DNA of 64,000 nucleotides from CAWAMR01 sp963783095 (GCA_963783095.1 CAWAMR010000014.1:310001-374000), one strand, 5' to 3'; positions 49,247-60,583 are shown, counted from the first letter of the stretch. Translations and numbers: made by a program. Notes: a model not told the origin generated them from the sequence alone.

Positions 49247-50371
49247 TTAATTATCCGGCCCAGACACAATTTCACCTCCGGCGTACGTAGAAAAGGCTCG
49301 ATAGGTCGCCGCGTCGATGGACTGATTCAAGAAGTGGACGCTCCCATCCATGAACAGAAAAAAGCAGCCTGCCGGGTGCATACTGCGGAACCCGCTGACA
49401 TGGTCTTTGCCGGTGATGTTGTAGCCCGACCGATCACCGCTAATAACGGTCGGCGATCCTGGACTGCGATTCATCGGCTCATCCAAAGTATTCGGCAGGA
49501 TACCGAACTGCGCCGTGACCCCGAAAATACCGGCATACCACGGATGATTGATATCGCCCAGGCTGGCAACTGCCCAGGCTTGATCCATGATTGCCGGTCC
49601 GTTGACGAAAGGCTCCGTCACCGGATTTCCCGGATTGTTGAGGTCTTCAACCGGATACGCGGGGTTGCCGCCCGCACCTTCTCCGATGGCGATCGTGTTG
49701 GACAAACCGTCGGTAATGCTGGAAAGCGGAATCACAAATTGAGGCGTGATGACCCAGTCCACTTGTCCAGTAGGATCGATGGTAAAGTTGGCCTGACTGA
49801 TATTGAAGAGGCCTCGAACCTGGAGTGGAATCTGAGTCGGGTTCGAGCCTAAACCGGCGTTTGCTCCCTTGCAGAGCAGATAGTCGCTGGCACCCACGAC
49901 CGGAGGCATGGCACAGCCCCACTGCTGAATGAAGGGAGCAAGGCTGATCTGGGACGCTCGCCGATTGCTCGGGCAGAAGTAAATGGGTATGGTCGGCGCA
50001 ACGGCCGAGTAATTCGCCGGATCGTACCACTGCTTGTCGTAGTTGTAGATGCTGTTGATCGCATTTTGCTCGATGTAAGGCAACAAGTAGGTAAAGGCCG
50101 TGTGAAAGGAGTCTTCGACGATCAGTTCCGTGATCATTCCGCTCGGCAGCGAGTTATTGACATTCTCGTAATTGAGCAGTGCCAACCCGAATTGTTTGAG
50201 GTTGTTCCGGCAAACAGTGCAGTTGGCGGCTTCACGAACCTTCTGCACTGCAGGGAGCAACAATCCAATTAAAATCGAAATGATCGCAATAACAACCAGA
50301 ATCTCCACCAACGTAAAACCTCGACGTACGTTGAGCAGTTGTGGGGAGCCGGATTGATTTGGAGAGGTCAT
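49247..50371 (-). CDS. DUF1559 prepilin-type protein
   Basis: 374 residues, intact. The type IV prepilin leader RRGFTLVEILVVIAIISIL is followed by LLPAVQKVREAANCTVCRNN, LKQFGLALLNYENV and the C-terminal SGFRSMHPAGCFFLFMDGSV, all diagnostic of the planctomycete DUF1559 (SBP_bac_10-like) family. The leader would be cut by prepilin peptidase and the protein anchored or assembled by a GspE/GspF-type system such as the one 3 kb away. Surface pseudopilin or envelope role inferred. Confidence 0.93.
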   Translation of the reverse strand: MTSPNQSGSPQLLNVRRGFTLVEILVVIAIISILIGLLLPAVQKVREAANCTVCRNNLKQFGLALLNYENVNNSLPSGMITELIVEDSFHTAFTYLLPYIEQNAINSIYNYDKQWYDPANYSAVAPTIPIYFCPSNRRASQISLAPFIQQWGCAMPPVVGASDYLLCKGANAGLGSNPTQIPLQVRGLFNISQANFTIDPTGQVDWVITPQFVIPLSSITDGLSNTIAIGEGAGGNPAYPVEDLNNPGNPVTEPFVNGPAIMDQAWAVASLGDINHPWYAGIFGVTAQFGILPNTLDEPMNRSPGSPTVISGDRSGYNITGKDHVSGFRSMHPAGCFFLFMDGSVHFLNQSIDAATYRAFSTYAGGEIVSGPDN

Positions 50372-50588
50372 TTTCGTGGTTCCAGATCGGAAGCAGTTTG
50401 AGATTCATTGCGACACATGGATTGATCTATGAGAACTGAACTGCACCTGTCACGCAAGTGAAAAGCGGATGTGGACGATTGTTGTGGCATCCAGTGCTTT
50501 TAGCTCTTTAACGAGGTGGTGTTTTTTTCCGTAGAACTAAACAAATAGCATGACCTCGGCTGAAGGCTACTCTAACGGAGACAGCTTC

Positions 50589-53500
50589 ATGAAATGGGCC
50601 ACCGCTCAGGACTATAACGAGGCGATCCAGAATTCCGCCACCAGTTTGTCAGACCCGGTTCTCAAAGCGGGTGAGGTCATGGTCAACGCCATGGGTTTGC
50701 CCATCCCGTATTCGGGCAATTTCGCGGACGTCTATCAGTTCAAGGGCGGCGACGGCAAGTTATGGGCCATCAAGTGCTTCACGCGCCAGATCCAGGGGTT
50801 GCAACAGCGCTATACGCACATCCACGACTACCTCGCCGAAGGCAAACTCCCTTTCACGGTCGGCTTCGAATATCAGCCCGAGGGGATCCGCATTCGCGGC
50901 ACCTGGTATCCGATATTGAAAATGGAATGGGTCGAGGGATTGCCGCTGAACATCTTTGTCCGCGACAATCTCGACAAACCGCAATATCTTCAGGCGCTGG
51001 TGGACATGTGGGGCAAGTTGGCCGCTCGGCTGCGCGACGCCAACTTCGCTCACGCCGATTTGCAGCACGGCAACGTGCTGTTGGTTCCGGGCAGCACGCT
51101 GGCCAAACTCGGGCTAAAGCTCATCGATTACGACGGCATGTGGGTGCCGGCGCTGGCCAAGTCGCCTTCGGGTGAAGTGGGTCACCCGAACTATCAGCAT
51201 CCGCTCCGCAAGAAGGAACAACTCTATAACGCCGACGTTGACCGGGTGCCGCATCTGGTCATTGCCTCAGCGCTGCGGGCAGCCTGCGTGGGGGGCAAAG
51301 CCCTCTGGGACAAGTTCGACAACGGCGATAACATGTTTTTCCGTGAAGCCGACCTGCAAAACCCCGGCAAGGCACAAATCTTCAAAACACTCTGGACCCT
51401 GGGCGATCCCGTGTTGCGGACGCTGATCGGCCACCTGGCTATGTCGGTGGGCCAGCCGCTGCGGAAGACTCCCTGGCTGGATGATGTCCTTTCTGCCAAG
51501 GGCGGACCGAAGCTCAATTCGGAAGAGGAGAAAGAGGTTTGCGAGTTACTCGGCGTGGAACCGCCAGGAGTGCCAACCAAACCGGCCATCAACACCGATG
51601 AAGCCAGTGTATTCGCCCGGCTCGCGGCGGATGACGATGAAGAAGTCGCTCCGGCCAAACCGCGAAACGCAGCGAAAAGCACGGCTCGTTCCGAAGCGGA
51701 GGATGATGATGAGCAAGAATCGACTTCCCGCGCTTCTCGAAAACGTGGCGCGCGAACAAAAGAACCCGCGCCGAAATCGAAAACACCACTGTTCATCGGC
51801 GGCGGCGTGCTGGCCCTCGCGATCATCGGCGGCGTACTGGCCTTGACCTTGGGCGGTAAGAAGACACCCCCAGTCGACTCAAGGAGCGAGACTGCCAATT
51901 CAGGATTCACGCACAATTCCGATCCCGAAAAAAAGGACACGCCGAGCGAAAAGGAAAAAACGCAATCGACGCGGAAAGAAACGGGAAAATACCCGCCAGG
52001 CGTCGCGAAGGAAAAGGATAAATACCCACCGACGAAGAAAGAGCCTGCCAAGTCTGCCATCATCGGCGGTGAGCCCGAGACCGGATTGCCCGACGGCACA
52101 GTAGGCTTTCTCCAACCGACTCCGGTGGTCGGAGTGGCCGGCTTGCCGGGAACCCATGCCTATTTTTATGTCGCCAACGACGATCCGGGTTTGTATCTTG
52201 GGGTCGCATCCGGGACGAATCGGCCGCAGCTTGCGGTTCGCCATGGAGCGCCGATCACAGCTGTCGCCTGCTCCGGCGACGGCACTCGGGTCATTACAGG
52301 CGACAAAACAGGTAAAGTGACCGTTTGGGCGATTGAACTCCTCAAAAATCCATCCCGAATCGTCGTCAAGCGTATTCACAATCTCGGCGGGGGGCAGTCT
52401 TCCATCAAGGCGGTCGCGATTTCTGCCGACGGCGGGCACGCAGTGAGCCTGGACCGAAGTGGGCAAGTTTGTTGGTGGGATTCGGCCGACGGCAAGCAGA
52501 TCAATGCTTTTCCCCTCGACGGTGCCGGTTCCCTGGCGATGCTCCCCGATGGCAAAAGGATGCTTTTCGGCGCGGAAACACATGGTGCCGGTATCTGGGA
52601 CCTGGAAATGGGAAAGAAGACCAGCGCGCTCATGGGGCATATCGGCAGTTGCGCTGCGGTCTGCGTTTCTTCCGATGGAAAAACGGGTTTTACTGCGGGC
52701 AACTCGGAAACAATACACATTTGGAACCTGGAAAACGGGCAGCCACGACGTGTACTGGAACTGCCGAAACCGGGAGTTTCGCGCTGGCGATTTCATCGGA
52801 TGATCGAATCCTGGCGTCGCTCGGAGCGGACGGTCGAATCGTGTACTGGGAGGTTCAAACCGGCAAATCCCTTGCGGATTCGGTCGGGCAACAAACAATC
52901 TCAGCGCTGGCGTTCGTAGCCGATGCCGACCAACTGGTTACGGGCGTATGGAAACCTGACGCAACCGGGGCGGTACGCCTCACCAACTTCAAGAACATAC
53001 TCCCCGGTACCAACCCGCCGCAATTGTTCACGGGAGCACCGCTTCGGTTCACGGTTCAGGCCCGCGTGCCGACCAGTCCCGAATTTCAGAAATTCGAGTT
53101 CAGTTCCGATGCCAAATACTTCGCGCAGTGGGGCAAAGGTAAAATAGTGGTTTCGGAAACTGCGAAGGGAAATGAGTTGAATTCGTTCGCATTCGACGGC
53201 ATCCCGTCGCGCATTCTTTTTGGAGTCGACAAGCAACTTTACATCTCGACGTCGGACAAGTTTCAGAAGTGGGATTGGCAAAAAGGCGAGTTGATTTCCG
53301 ACTTCGACTTTCGCGATCTGAATATCAACGCCAAAGGCCTCTTGCCGTCGAGCGTGCCCGGTTTCGAGAGCCGGCGGATAGACCTGGCCACCCGTAGAAA
53401 TCTCATCGTGACGTGGGATCCGGAAAAATGGGTCAGTCCCGGACGTATTGGACTCAAGCCCGATCGGATATGCGACCAGATCATTCACCGCACCAAGGAT

Positions 53501-55240
53501 GATGTTTTGATTCATTCGGCGAATCGTTCACTGGTGTATTACAACATGCAAACCGGACGGGATATAAGCACATTGGAGGAAGGCGATAGTAATGGTCTGT
53601 CCGGCTTCAAAATTTCAGCGGATGGAAAGTGGATCGCTGCGTTTCGAGGACTCGATAAACAGTACCGCATTCTCATCTGGGATGCTCAGACCGGCTCACT
53701 GAAACATCGCATCCCAGTGGATGGCGTATGCTTCACGGCTTTTTCATCAAACAACGGCTACCTTTTCGCTTTCGAAAGCAAACGCCGGTGGGTCTTCGAT
53801 CTTCAGAAGGGCAAAATTGTTGACGAGGACGTGGCGAAGGGAGTGCGGCACCTGGTCGGATCTCATTCCCCGACCAACCTGTTATTGGTGCGAGAATTCG
53901 ACAGCACCGGATGCCACTTGTGCATCATGAAGGCGGAAGCCGGCGGCAAGCCCGCCGAGGTCGTGGTCAAACCAATGGAAAAACCGGATCCCAAGATGGA
54001 CCCCAAGGAAGAGGAAGTCGTCAAGGAAGGGCTGGTCAAAACCACCGGGCCTCAGCGGTTGGGCATAGACGATGCCATTTTCTCGGGAGATGGAACGAGG
54101 ATCTACGGGAAGGGGTACGCGGCCACACTGTCTGTTTTGGACGCCAGGACTCTGGAAATAATCGAAAGGCACGAGATTACCCCGTCGACCCGACTCGTCG
54201 CGATGGCGTTGGAACAGAAGCACATTTCACGCAGCGGGGTAGCGGTGCCCGAGCGTCTCTACATTCTGGACGGCGCGAAACACCTCAAGATTTGGGATCC
54301 GCTCACGGCCAAGGTGGTCAAAGATATTCTTATCGAGACATTGGACATTGAAAACATTACCAATCTGCGGATAACGCTCAACCCGGATGGAAGCAGTCTG
54401 ATTATTCATAAGCCCAATGGCGGCGGCAAGGCTCTTGCGTGGGATCTTCGCCAGGATAAGGAAACAAAACTTCCCAAAGCGTTGCAAAACTTCGGTGCCT
54501 TGGAAATCAAGTTTTCTCCTGATGGAAAAATCGGGACCGCATACACCGCCCGAGACGCGATCGTCTGGAATACGGCGACGAACGCAATTCTCCATTCGAT
54601 GCAGACCGAACAGCAAATACGAGATATTACGTTGGTTCCCGAATTGTCAACGGTGATTATCCAAGACACTCTCAACTTCCGCCACGGCTGGAATTATTCC
54701 AAGAAGACCTCGCTTTGGACCGCGAAGGCCGAACACATGCGCATTGCAACATTGAATGGCATTCCGAAGAATACTTCGCTGTTTATCGGTGCCAGGGAAG
54801 CGATTGAATTGTGTGATCCAAAAACCGGGAAACTGCGCGCGACGTGGAAATGCGATCCTCCCGTGTGGTCCATGCGCGTATCGCCAGATGGGAAATACGC
54901 AGTTTCAACTCACGATGGAGATCCCACTGTTCAATTATGGGCCCTACCCGGCTCCGCGAAAAAGAAGTCGCCCCCGAAGAAAGAGGGCAACCCCAAATTG
55001 GTCGATACGCTTACGGCCACGCCGTGGATTCACAATGACGAAGCGGTTTACGAGTTCAAGAAAGCGGGAAGCTTCACCGTGATGGGCACGCAACGTCACG
55101 GCAAATTCGTTATTGCCCTCGACGAGAAGCAGATTACCTTGCGATGGGAAGGTGAGAAACGCCCCGCCGACGTGATCGTGGTCGATCCGACGAGCGATCA
55201 GTGGATGCTGGATGGCAAGCCATTCGTGCCGAAGAAATAG
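50589..55240 (+). CDS. Kinase-like membrane protein fused to WD40 repeats, one frameshift
   Basis: The ATG at 50589 follows CGGAG; one at 50550 is in frame. Residues 20-290 are kinase-like: PYSGNFADVYQFKGGDGKL, WAIKCF with the Lys, FAHADLQHGNVLL in place of HRDxxxxN and LKLIDYDGMWVPAL in place of DFG. An acidic/basic linker, one TM (TPLFIGGGVLALAIIGGVLA, near 400) and a Lys/Pro-rich tether follow. About 1,000 residues of WD40-type blades start ITAVACSGDGTRVITGDKTG. The frame breaks at 52775, where one more A gives PKPGSFALAISSDD. Total about 1,550 residues. Kinase activity is uncertain given the altered motifs; the WD40 part should lie outside the membrane. Confidence 0.82.
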
Positions 55241-55470
55241 TTATCCGATTCCGCGAGCGACCAACAGCAGCCATCGACACACGTCGATCCGAGATGAGTT
55301 GAATTGACGTAAGTCCTTACCCGGTAAGTAGGCAACCCCAGGATTGAACCGGGACCGAGTGGTTCGTCTTGTGTCGCTTTCCCATCCCCGATAAACTTCC
55401 TTTATTCCACTCGCGGTTCGCTCGCGAGTATACGGGATTTCCCGACACCACTGTTTAACGATCAGGTGCC

Positions 55471-57249
55471 ATGCCTCCGACCCGGAAGATTATCGCTCAA
55501 CCTGCCTACGATCCGAATAACCCCCTGATCGTTCAGTCCGATCGCTCCATTCTGGTTGAAGTCGACAACCCTCGTTACGCCGAGGCCCGGGATGCTCTTG
55601 CGCCGTTCGCGGAACTCGAAAAGAGTCCCGAACACATGCACACGTATCGAATCACCAATCTGTCGTTATGGAACGCCGCAGCCGCCGGCTTTACCGCCGA
55701 GTCAATGGTTGAGGTTCTGCAAAAGTTCACCAAGTTTCCGATTCCCAATAATCTCCCCACCGATATTGAGGAAATTGTCAGTCGCTATGGTCGCATCCGT
55801 TTGGAACGATTGGACGAGAACCGACTTCGTCTGGTCTGCATCGATGGGCCGTTACTGGAAGAACTGGTGCGGCAAGCCAAAGTAAAGGCTCTACTTGGCG
55901 ACAAAATCGATGGGACGAGTTTTTTGGTCGAACCCGGCAATCGAGGTGTCTTGAAACTCGCTCTCATTGCCGTTGGCTACCCTGCTGAGGATCTTGCCGG
56001 CTATGTCGAAGGAACACCGCTGCCAATTCAGTTGCGTGAAGTCTGCAAAAGCGGCCTGCCGTTTGTCGTGCGCGATTATCAACGGGAAGCCTCCGATGTT
56101 TATCATGCGGGCGGCGACGTTCGTGGCGGGAGCGGAGTAATTGTCCTGCCGTGCGGGGCCGGCAAGACAATTGTCGGGATCAAGTCGATGTCGTTGGTGC
56201 AGCGATCCACGCTGGTATTGACGACCAGCATCACCGCGGTGAAGCAATGGAAACGCGAGATTCTCGACAAGACCGATCTGACGGACGATCAAGTTACCGA
56301 GTATACCGGCGAGATCAAGGAAATCGGCCCGGTGACGATCGCCACCTATCAGATCGTGACTTATCGGCCGGACAAGACCGAAGAATTCCCTCACTTCAAA
56401 CTCTTCGAGGAGCGCGATTGGGGCCTGATTATCTACGACGAAGTGCATCTGCTTCCCGCTCCTGTCTTTCGGGTCACCGCACAGATTCAGGCGCACCGGC
56501 GCCTGGGTCTGACCGCCACATTGGTCCGCGAGGATGGCCGGGAGGGAGATGTTTTCAGTCTGATCGGTCCGAAGAAATATGATGTCCCCTGGCGGGAATT
56601 GGAAACGCGCGGCTGGATCGCCACCGCCAATTGCACGGAAGTTCGGATCGCATTGCCGAACAGCATGCGGATGGAATATGCGGTTGCGGAATGGCGCGAC
56701 AAGTACCGAATCGCCAGCGAGAATCCGGCCAAGGATGAGATTGTCGAACAATTGCTGGATAAATATTCGGATCAGCGCATATTGGTCATCGGTCAATATC
56801 TCAAACAACTGCGGCGAATTGCCAAGCGATTTTCCTTGCCGATCATCACGGGTCAAACCGGCAGCGCGGAACGGGAGGAGCTTTACGGCAGTTTTCGCAG
56901 CGGCGAATTGCGGCATTTGGTCCTGTCGAAGGTGGGCAATTTTGCCATTGATCTGCCGGATGCGAATGTGTTAATCCAGGTGTCCGGCACATTCGGTTCG
57001 CGCCAAGAAGAAGCCCAACGGCTCGGCCGGATTCTCCGGCCCAAGACCAACCGGGAAGAAGCCCACTTCTACACCCTCGTAACCCGCGATACCCGCGAAC
57101 TCGATTTTGCCCATCATCGACAAATGTTTTTGACGGAGCAGGGATATAGTTATCAAATCGAGGACGGTGGAACGGTTCTCGATCCCGTTGAAATGCCCGA
57201 TCTCGAAGCGCCCACGTCGGCCGTTGAGGTCATCCCCACACGCAAGTGA
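55471..57249 (+). CDS. XPB/Ssl2-like DEAD/DEAH-box DNA helicase
   Basis: 592 residues, intact. The N-terminal DNA-damage-recognition-like region (NPLIVQSDRSILVEVDN; YRITNLSLWNAAAAGFTAES) is followed by LPFVVRDYQREASDVYH, Walker A IVLPCGAGKTIVGIKSM near 222, IIYDEVHLLPAPVFR (DEVH), RRLGLTATLVREDGREGDVF with the RED motif typical of XPB, and motif VI RQEEAQRLGRILRPK. Bacterial XPB homologues are 3'-5' helicases linked to nucleotide excision repair or transcription. It heads a same-strand cluster with a secreted protein, an 86-residue protein and a second helicase-associated protein. Confidence 0.92.
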   Translation: MPPTRKIIAQPAYDPNNPLIVQSDRSILVEVDNPRYAEARDALAPFAELEKSPEHMHTYRITNLSLWNAAAAGFTAESMVEVLQKFTKFPIPNNLPTDIEEIVSRYGRIRLERLDENRLRLVCIDGPLLEELVRQAKVKALLGDKIDGTSFLVEPGNRGVLKLALIAVGYPAEDLAGYVEGTPLPIQLREVCKSGLPFVVRDYQREASDVYHAGGDVRGGSGVIVLPCGAGKTIVGIKSMSLVQRSTLVLTTSITAVKQWKREILDKTDLTDDQVTEYTGEIKEIGPVTIATYQIVTYRPDKTEEFPHFKLFEERDWGLIIYDEVHLLPAPVFRVTAQIQAHRRLGLTATLVREDGREGDVFSLIGPKKYDVPWRELETRGWIATANCTEVRIALPNSMRMEYAVAEWRDKYRIASENPAKDEIVEQLLDKYSDQRILVIGQYLKQLRRIAKRFSLPIITGQTGSAEREELYGSFRSGELRHLVLSKVGNFAIDLPDANVLIQVSGTFGSRQEEAQRLGRILRPKTNREEAHFYTLVTRDTRELDFAHHRQMFLTEQGYSYQIEDGGTVLDPVEMPDLEAPTSAVEVIPTRK

Positions 57250-57272
57250 AACGATTACGCATGGAGGCGACT

Positions 57273-58013
57273 ATGTTTGCTCGTTGGACCAGTGTTTTGT
57301 TTCTTCTTTCTCTCGTAGCGATCGGGCTGCTCCTTGGCACAGCCGGGAAAGGCAAAACCGCCGACAAGGCAACAGAACCCGATCAGAGCACTCCGCAAGC
57401 GGCCTTTCGGACCTTTCTGGAGGGCATCAAAAAGAACGACATCGACTTGGCCAAGGGCTGTTGGGTTATCGACGACGATAATCGATCTGGTGCCCTCGAT
57501 CTCTTGGTTGGACGGTGGATTGCCTCTCGAAAACTCTCCGACATCACCGATGCGAAACTCGGTGCCAACGGCTTGAAGGTGCTCGGCCGGTGGCATCGCA
57601 CCGATCTGAGCGATGCGGCCATCGGACGCACTCTGGTTCGTCTGGAAAACGCCGAAGTCACTGAACACGGCGACCTGGCCAAATTGAAATTCAAGTGGCA
57701 GCCTGGCGATGGTGCGGAGGAGGGCAAGTTGACGACCGTCTTTCTCTATTTGAATGTCCCCTACGGACTGCGCAAGATCGGCAAGGAATGGAAAATCGAT
57801 GCCAACATCTTCATGGATGCCAAACGCGCTGATGATTTATTCAAACCCAATTCGATCTGGGTCGTCTGGCGCGATGAGATGGAGCTGATGAATCAGCTCG
57901 CGGAAAAGTTGGAAAAGAGGAAAATTCAGACGGTTCCCCAATTCGAGAAACAAGTCAAGGAATCGGTCGATGCGTTGAAGGCGAAATATGCCCTCAACGG
58001 CAAAAAACCATAA
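57273..58013 (+). CDS. Exported hypothetical protein
   Basis: The ATG at 57273 has GGAGG upstream; the GTG at 57246 overlaps the helicase stop but lacks a site. Signal peptide MFARWTSVLFLLSLVAIGLL. The mature part (TPQAAFRTFLEGIKKNDIDL, LRKIGKEWKIDANIFM, then a helical end VPQFEKQVKESVDALKAKYA) has the alternating pattern of NTF2-like/SnoaL-type domains of the 'limited-by-count' lumazine-free class, but this is only suggestive. 246 residues, intact. Possibly co-transcribed with the XPB gene 24 bases upstream. Confidence 0.6.
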   Translation: MFARWTSVLFLLSLVAIGLLLGTAGKGKTADKATEPDQSTPQAAFRTFLEGIKKNDIDLAKGCWVIDDDNRSGALDLLVGRWIASRKLSDITDAKLGANGLKVLGRWHRTDLSDAAIGRTLVRLENAEVTEHGDLAKLKFKWQPGDGAEEGKLTTVFLYLNVPYGLRKIGKEWKIDANIFMDAKRADDLFKPNSIWVVWRDEMELMNQLAEKLEKRKIQTVPQFEKQVKESVDALKAKYALNGKKP

Positions 58014-58165
58014 ACTACCTGACTGACCAGTGAATGGCCGGTTTCCTCCGTTTAGGAATTCGCACCTGTAGTCGAATTCGCCAGAGTTCGGCAACAGGTT
58101 GCAGGCAGACCCAAGTCCCGGCGAATTCAGCTACGGAACAGTTCAGCGCCCGGTGTTGAGAATCA

Positions 58166-58426
58166 ATGCACCCCGAACCTACTTCCGGTCCCGGTTTTCG
58201 CTTGCCGGTGAAACTTCATCGCCGTGTTTGCCTTATTCTCACCGAAGACGCGGTGCTGGCCGAGGAAATTCTCGCTCGCAAGAAGCTGGCCCCGGAAGTG
58301 GTGGGCCGATTGACCGATCGGGTTTTGTTGATTCGCCCCGGGCGAGTTGAAGCGGTTCTGGATGAACTACGCCGGATGGGGCATACGCCGCAGGTCGTCG
58401 GAAAATCGAACAAGGGAGCTGAGTAG
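58166..58426 (+). CDS. Small protein between the two helicase-related genes (86 aa)
   Basis: MHPEPTSGPGFRLPVKLHRR then VCLILTEDAVLAEEILARKK, LTDRVLLIRPGRVEAVLDEL and RRMGHTPQVVGK. The second half alternates strand and helix (beta-alpha-beta-alpha), like a small nucleotide- or protein-binding fold. Its stop is 6 bases before the next gene, strong evidence for co-translation. The start is uncertain, with no clear ribosome site before 58166. Family unknown to me; it may be an adaptor for the helicase pair. Confidence 0.6.
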   Translation: MHPEPTSGPGFRLPVKLHRRVCLILTEDAVLAEEILARKKLAPEVVGRLTDRVLLIRPGRVEAVLDELRRMGHTPQVVGKSNKGAE

Positions 58427-58432
58427 TCGGAA

Positions 58433-60583
58433 ATGAATGATTCCGAACCTGCTTCCGAGAATGCAATCGGGTCGGATCGTGTCCGACAGACTCTTTTGCG
58501 CTATACCGAGCCGCTTCTGCGTCTCGTAGCCGGCCGGCTCATCAAACCGCGCAATCAATGGCCCGTCGCAGAGTTGATCGATCGGAGCCTGGAAACCCTC
58601 ACCAATCCCCCCGTCATCGATCGCCGGCTCAAGGAATTACCGATCGCGTGTCGAAAGCTGCTCGCCCTCATCGGCCTGAGCCGGCAGACGAGTTGGAATG
58701 TCGGCCAACTGGTGTCGATGCTCGTGGTGTTGGATCACTCTGAAGGGTTGCTGCCCATTCAAACGCTGCTCGAAGCAGGTTTGCTCTTTCCCGATCTTCA
58801 ACCTGCCAGCCCGAACCTGAAACAATTCGAAGACTGGCTAGGCCCTGGCGGGATTTTGCAGGCCAGAGTATTCGCCCATCCCGCGGTAATCGCACGAGCA
58901 CTCGGCGAAGATCTCGGTCTGCCCGTCCCAAAGTCTGAGGCGATCCCGGTTCGTGCCTCTCAACTTGCCGATGGCCTGGAATGGCCGTTGCGAATGGCGC
59001 TGGTCTGGCAATTGTTGCTTGGCGATCCGATTCGGCTAACCATGCAGCAATCGCTCTTCAAGCGCGATTTGACAAGGATGCAGACCGACCCGCTCCTGAG
59101 CGGCCCGTTTGCCGAGCATCACGTCGAAGTCCCGGATGCCGGTGTGCTGGCGGTCGCTCTGGCCACGGTTGTGGGGTTGCTCGACACAGGCGAAAACGAA
59201 CTGAAGTCGGGACGCTTCCCCAAAACCTGGGACACCGGCTTGAAGGCTGCGTTGGTCGAATTGTGGTCGGGATTGTTTCGCATCGAACACTGGGATCCGG
59301 TACGAGGCTACGAGGTAACGGAGTCGGACTCTCCATTCCCATCGATCGCACTGCTGGCGTTTCTATTCCTCGCACGACTTCCCGACCTGGAATGGACCAC
59401 AGCGGAGGCGGTCGGGAATTTGGTGTTCCCACGCCATCCAGCCGTGGCGGCAAACTATCGGAAAGAGCCGATCATCGCCGAACAATGGATGCAAACGCTA
59501 TTCCTGGGAATTGGCTATCCGTTGCGATTGGTGGAAGCAGTTCTGCATGAAGGCGCATGGTGCTACCGGCTGGGCGATATCGGACGGCATCTCCTGCAAC
59601 GCAGCCCGCCGCCGGATCTTTCGCACCAATTCACACAAACGCTGATCGTTCAACCCAACGGCGAGATGATCGTTTATCGTCAGGGATTGACTCCTGCTTT
59701 GATCGGCAAACTCAGCCGGTTCGCCACCTGGAAAACTCTGGGCGCAGCTTGCACACTGGAAATCACGGCCGAGAGCGTTTATCGGGGCTTGGAAACGGGC
59801 TTGACGCTTGCCGACATCCTGCAAGTTTTGCAACAGCACAGCACGCGCAGTCTGCCGGCGACGGTGCTCGATTCATTGCAGCGCTGGTCCAACAAGCGCG
59901 AACGAATCACCATTTTTGCCGCAGCTACCCTGATGGAGTTTACCACGCCCGCAGATTTGGAGTCGGCGTTCACGCGCGGCCTGGTTTCAGTCAAGGTCAC
60001 GGATCGCATCGGTCTGGTCGCGGACGGCCAGGAGATCGACTATCGGAATTTCCGGCTCATCGGCAACCGCGATTATGAGGCTCGCCCACAGCAATGCGTT
60101 CAGTTTGAAGCCGATGGCCTGACCTTCGCGGTGGATACAGCGCAATCGGACTTGCTTCTCGAAGCCGAGCTGGCTCGTTTCGCGGTCCTGGTGCAAGAAT
60201 CGCCCTCGGGCCAACGGCGCTTCGCCTTGACGCCGAATTCACTGCGCACGGCTCAAGCACAAGGAATATCGGTTACCGAGTTGGAGCAATGGTGCCTGGA
60301 CCGCGCGGGTCAGCCCTTGTCGAGTGCGGCCCGCCTTCTCAGTAACGGCAGCGCCGGTATGCCGGGACATTTTGGACGCCGGCTGGTGATTCAGCTGCCC
60401 ACGCAACTGGTGACGGATGGCGTGCTTCAATGGCCGACAACGGGGCGCTATGTCGAGGAACGTCTTGGGCCAACGGCGCTGGTGATCGCGGACGAGAATT
60501 TGTCGGCCTTTCAGAGAGAGCTAAAGGGGATCGGTGTAGAACTAGAATCGGGCGACACCGGACAGAACGAGACTGCCATTTAA
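58433..60583 (+). CDS. Helicase-associated protein with XPB/Ssl2 N-terminal-like domain
   Basis: 716 residues, intact. Residues 40-330 are helical with winged-helix-like pieces (WPVAELIDRSLETLTNPPVI, CRKLLALIGLSRQTSWNVGQ). The centre carries TLIVQPNGEMIVYRQGLTPA, which resembles the helicase conserved C-terminal/XPB-Ssl2 N-terminal-like domain (a strand F-x-V-Q-P-x-x-E-(I/V)-x-V followed by helices), with TAESVYRGLETGLTLADILQ continuing it. There are no Walker motifs. The eukaryal XPB combines this kind of domain with the helicase in one chain; here it is a separate gene in the same cluster. Confidence 0.75.
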   Translation: MNDSEPASENAIGSDRVRQTLLRYTEPLLRLVAGRLIKPRNQWPVAELIDRSLETLTNPPVIDRRLKELPIACRKLLALIGLSRQTSWNVGQLVSMLVVLDHSEGLLPIQTLLEAGLLFPDLQPASPNLKQFEDWLGPGGILQARVFAHPAVIARALGEDLGLPVPKSEAIPVRASQLADGLEWPLRMALVWQLLLGDPIRLTMQQSLFKRDLTRMQTDPLLSGPFAEHHVEVPDAGVLAVALATVVGLLDTGENELKSGRFPKTWDTGLKAALVELWSGLFRIEHWDPVRGYEVTESDSPFPSIALLAFLFLARLPDLEWTTAEAVGNLVFPRHPAVAANYRKEPIIAEQWMQTLFLGIGYPLRLVEAVLHEGAWCYRLGDIGRHLLQRSPPPDLSHQFTQTLIVQPNGEMIVYRQGLTPALIGKLSRFATWKTLGAACTLEITAESVYRGLETGLTLADILQVLQQHSTRSLPATVLDSLQRWSNKRERITIFAAATLMEFTTPADLESAFTRGLVSVKVTDRIGLVADGQEIDYRNFRLIGNRDYEARPQQCVQFEADGLTFAVDTAQSDLLLEAELARFAVLVQESPSGQRRFALTPNSLRTAQAQGISVTELEQWCLDRAGQPLSSAARLLSNGSAGMPGHFGRRLVIQLPTQLVTDGVLQWPTTGRYVEERLGPTALVIADENLSAFQRELKGIGVELESGDTGQNETAI

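Noticed and set aside
55329..55401. tRNA-like 3' end on the minus strand (CCCGGTTCAATCCTGGG followed by GTTGCCTA), with a 73-base span to a partly pairing AGGAAGT
   Set aside because: The T-arm pairs well and the acceptor pairs at six of seven positions, but the D-arm and anticodon arm do not fold and the anticodon loop lacks U33. Left as coincidence or a decayed remnant.
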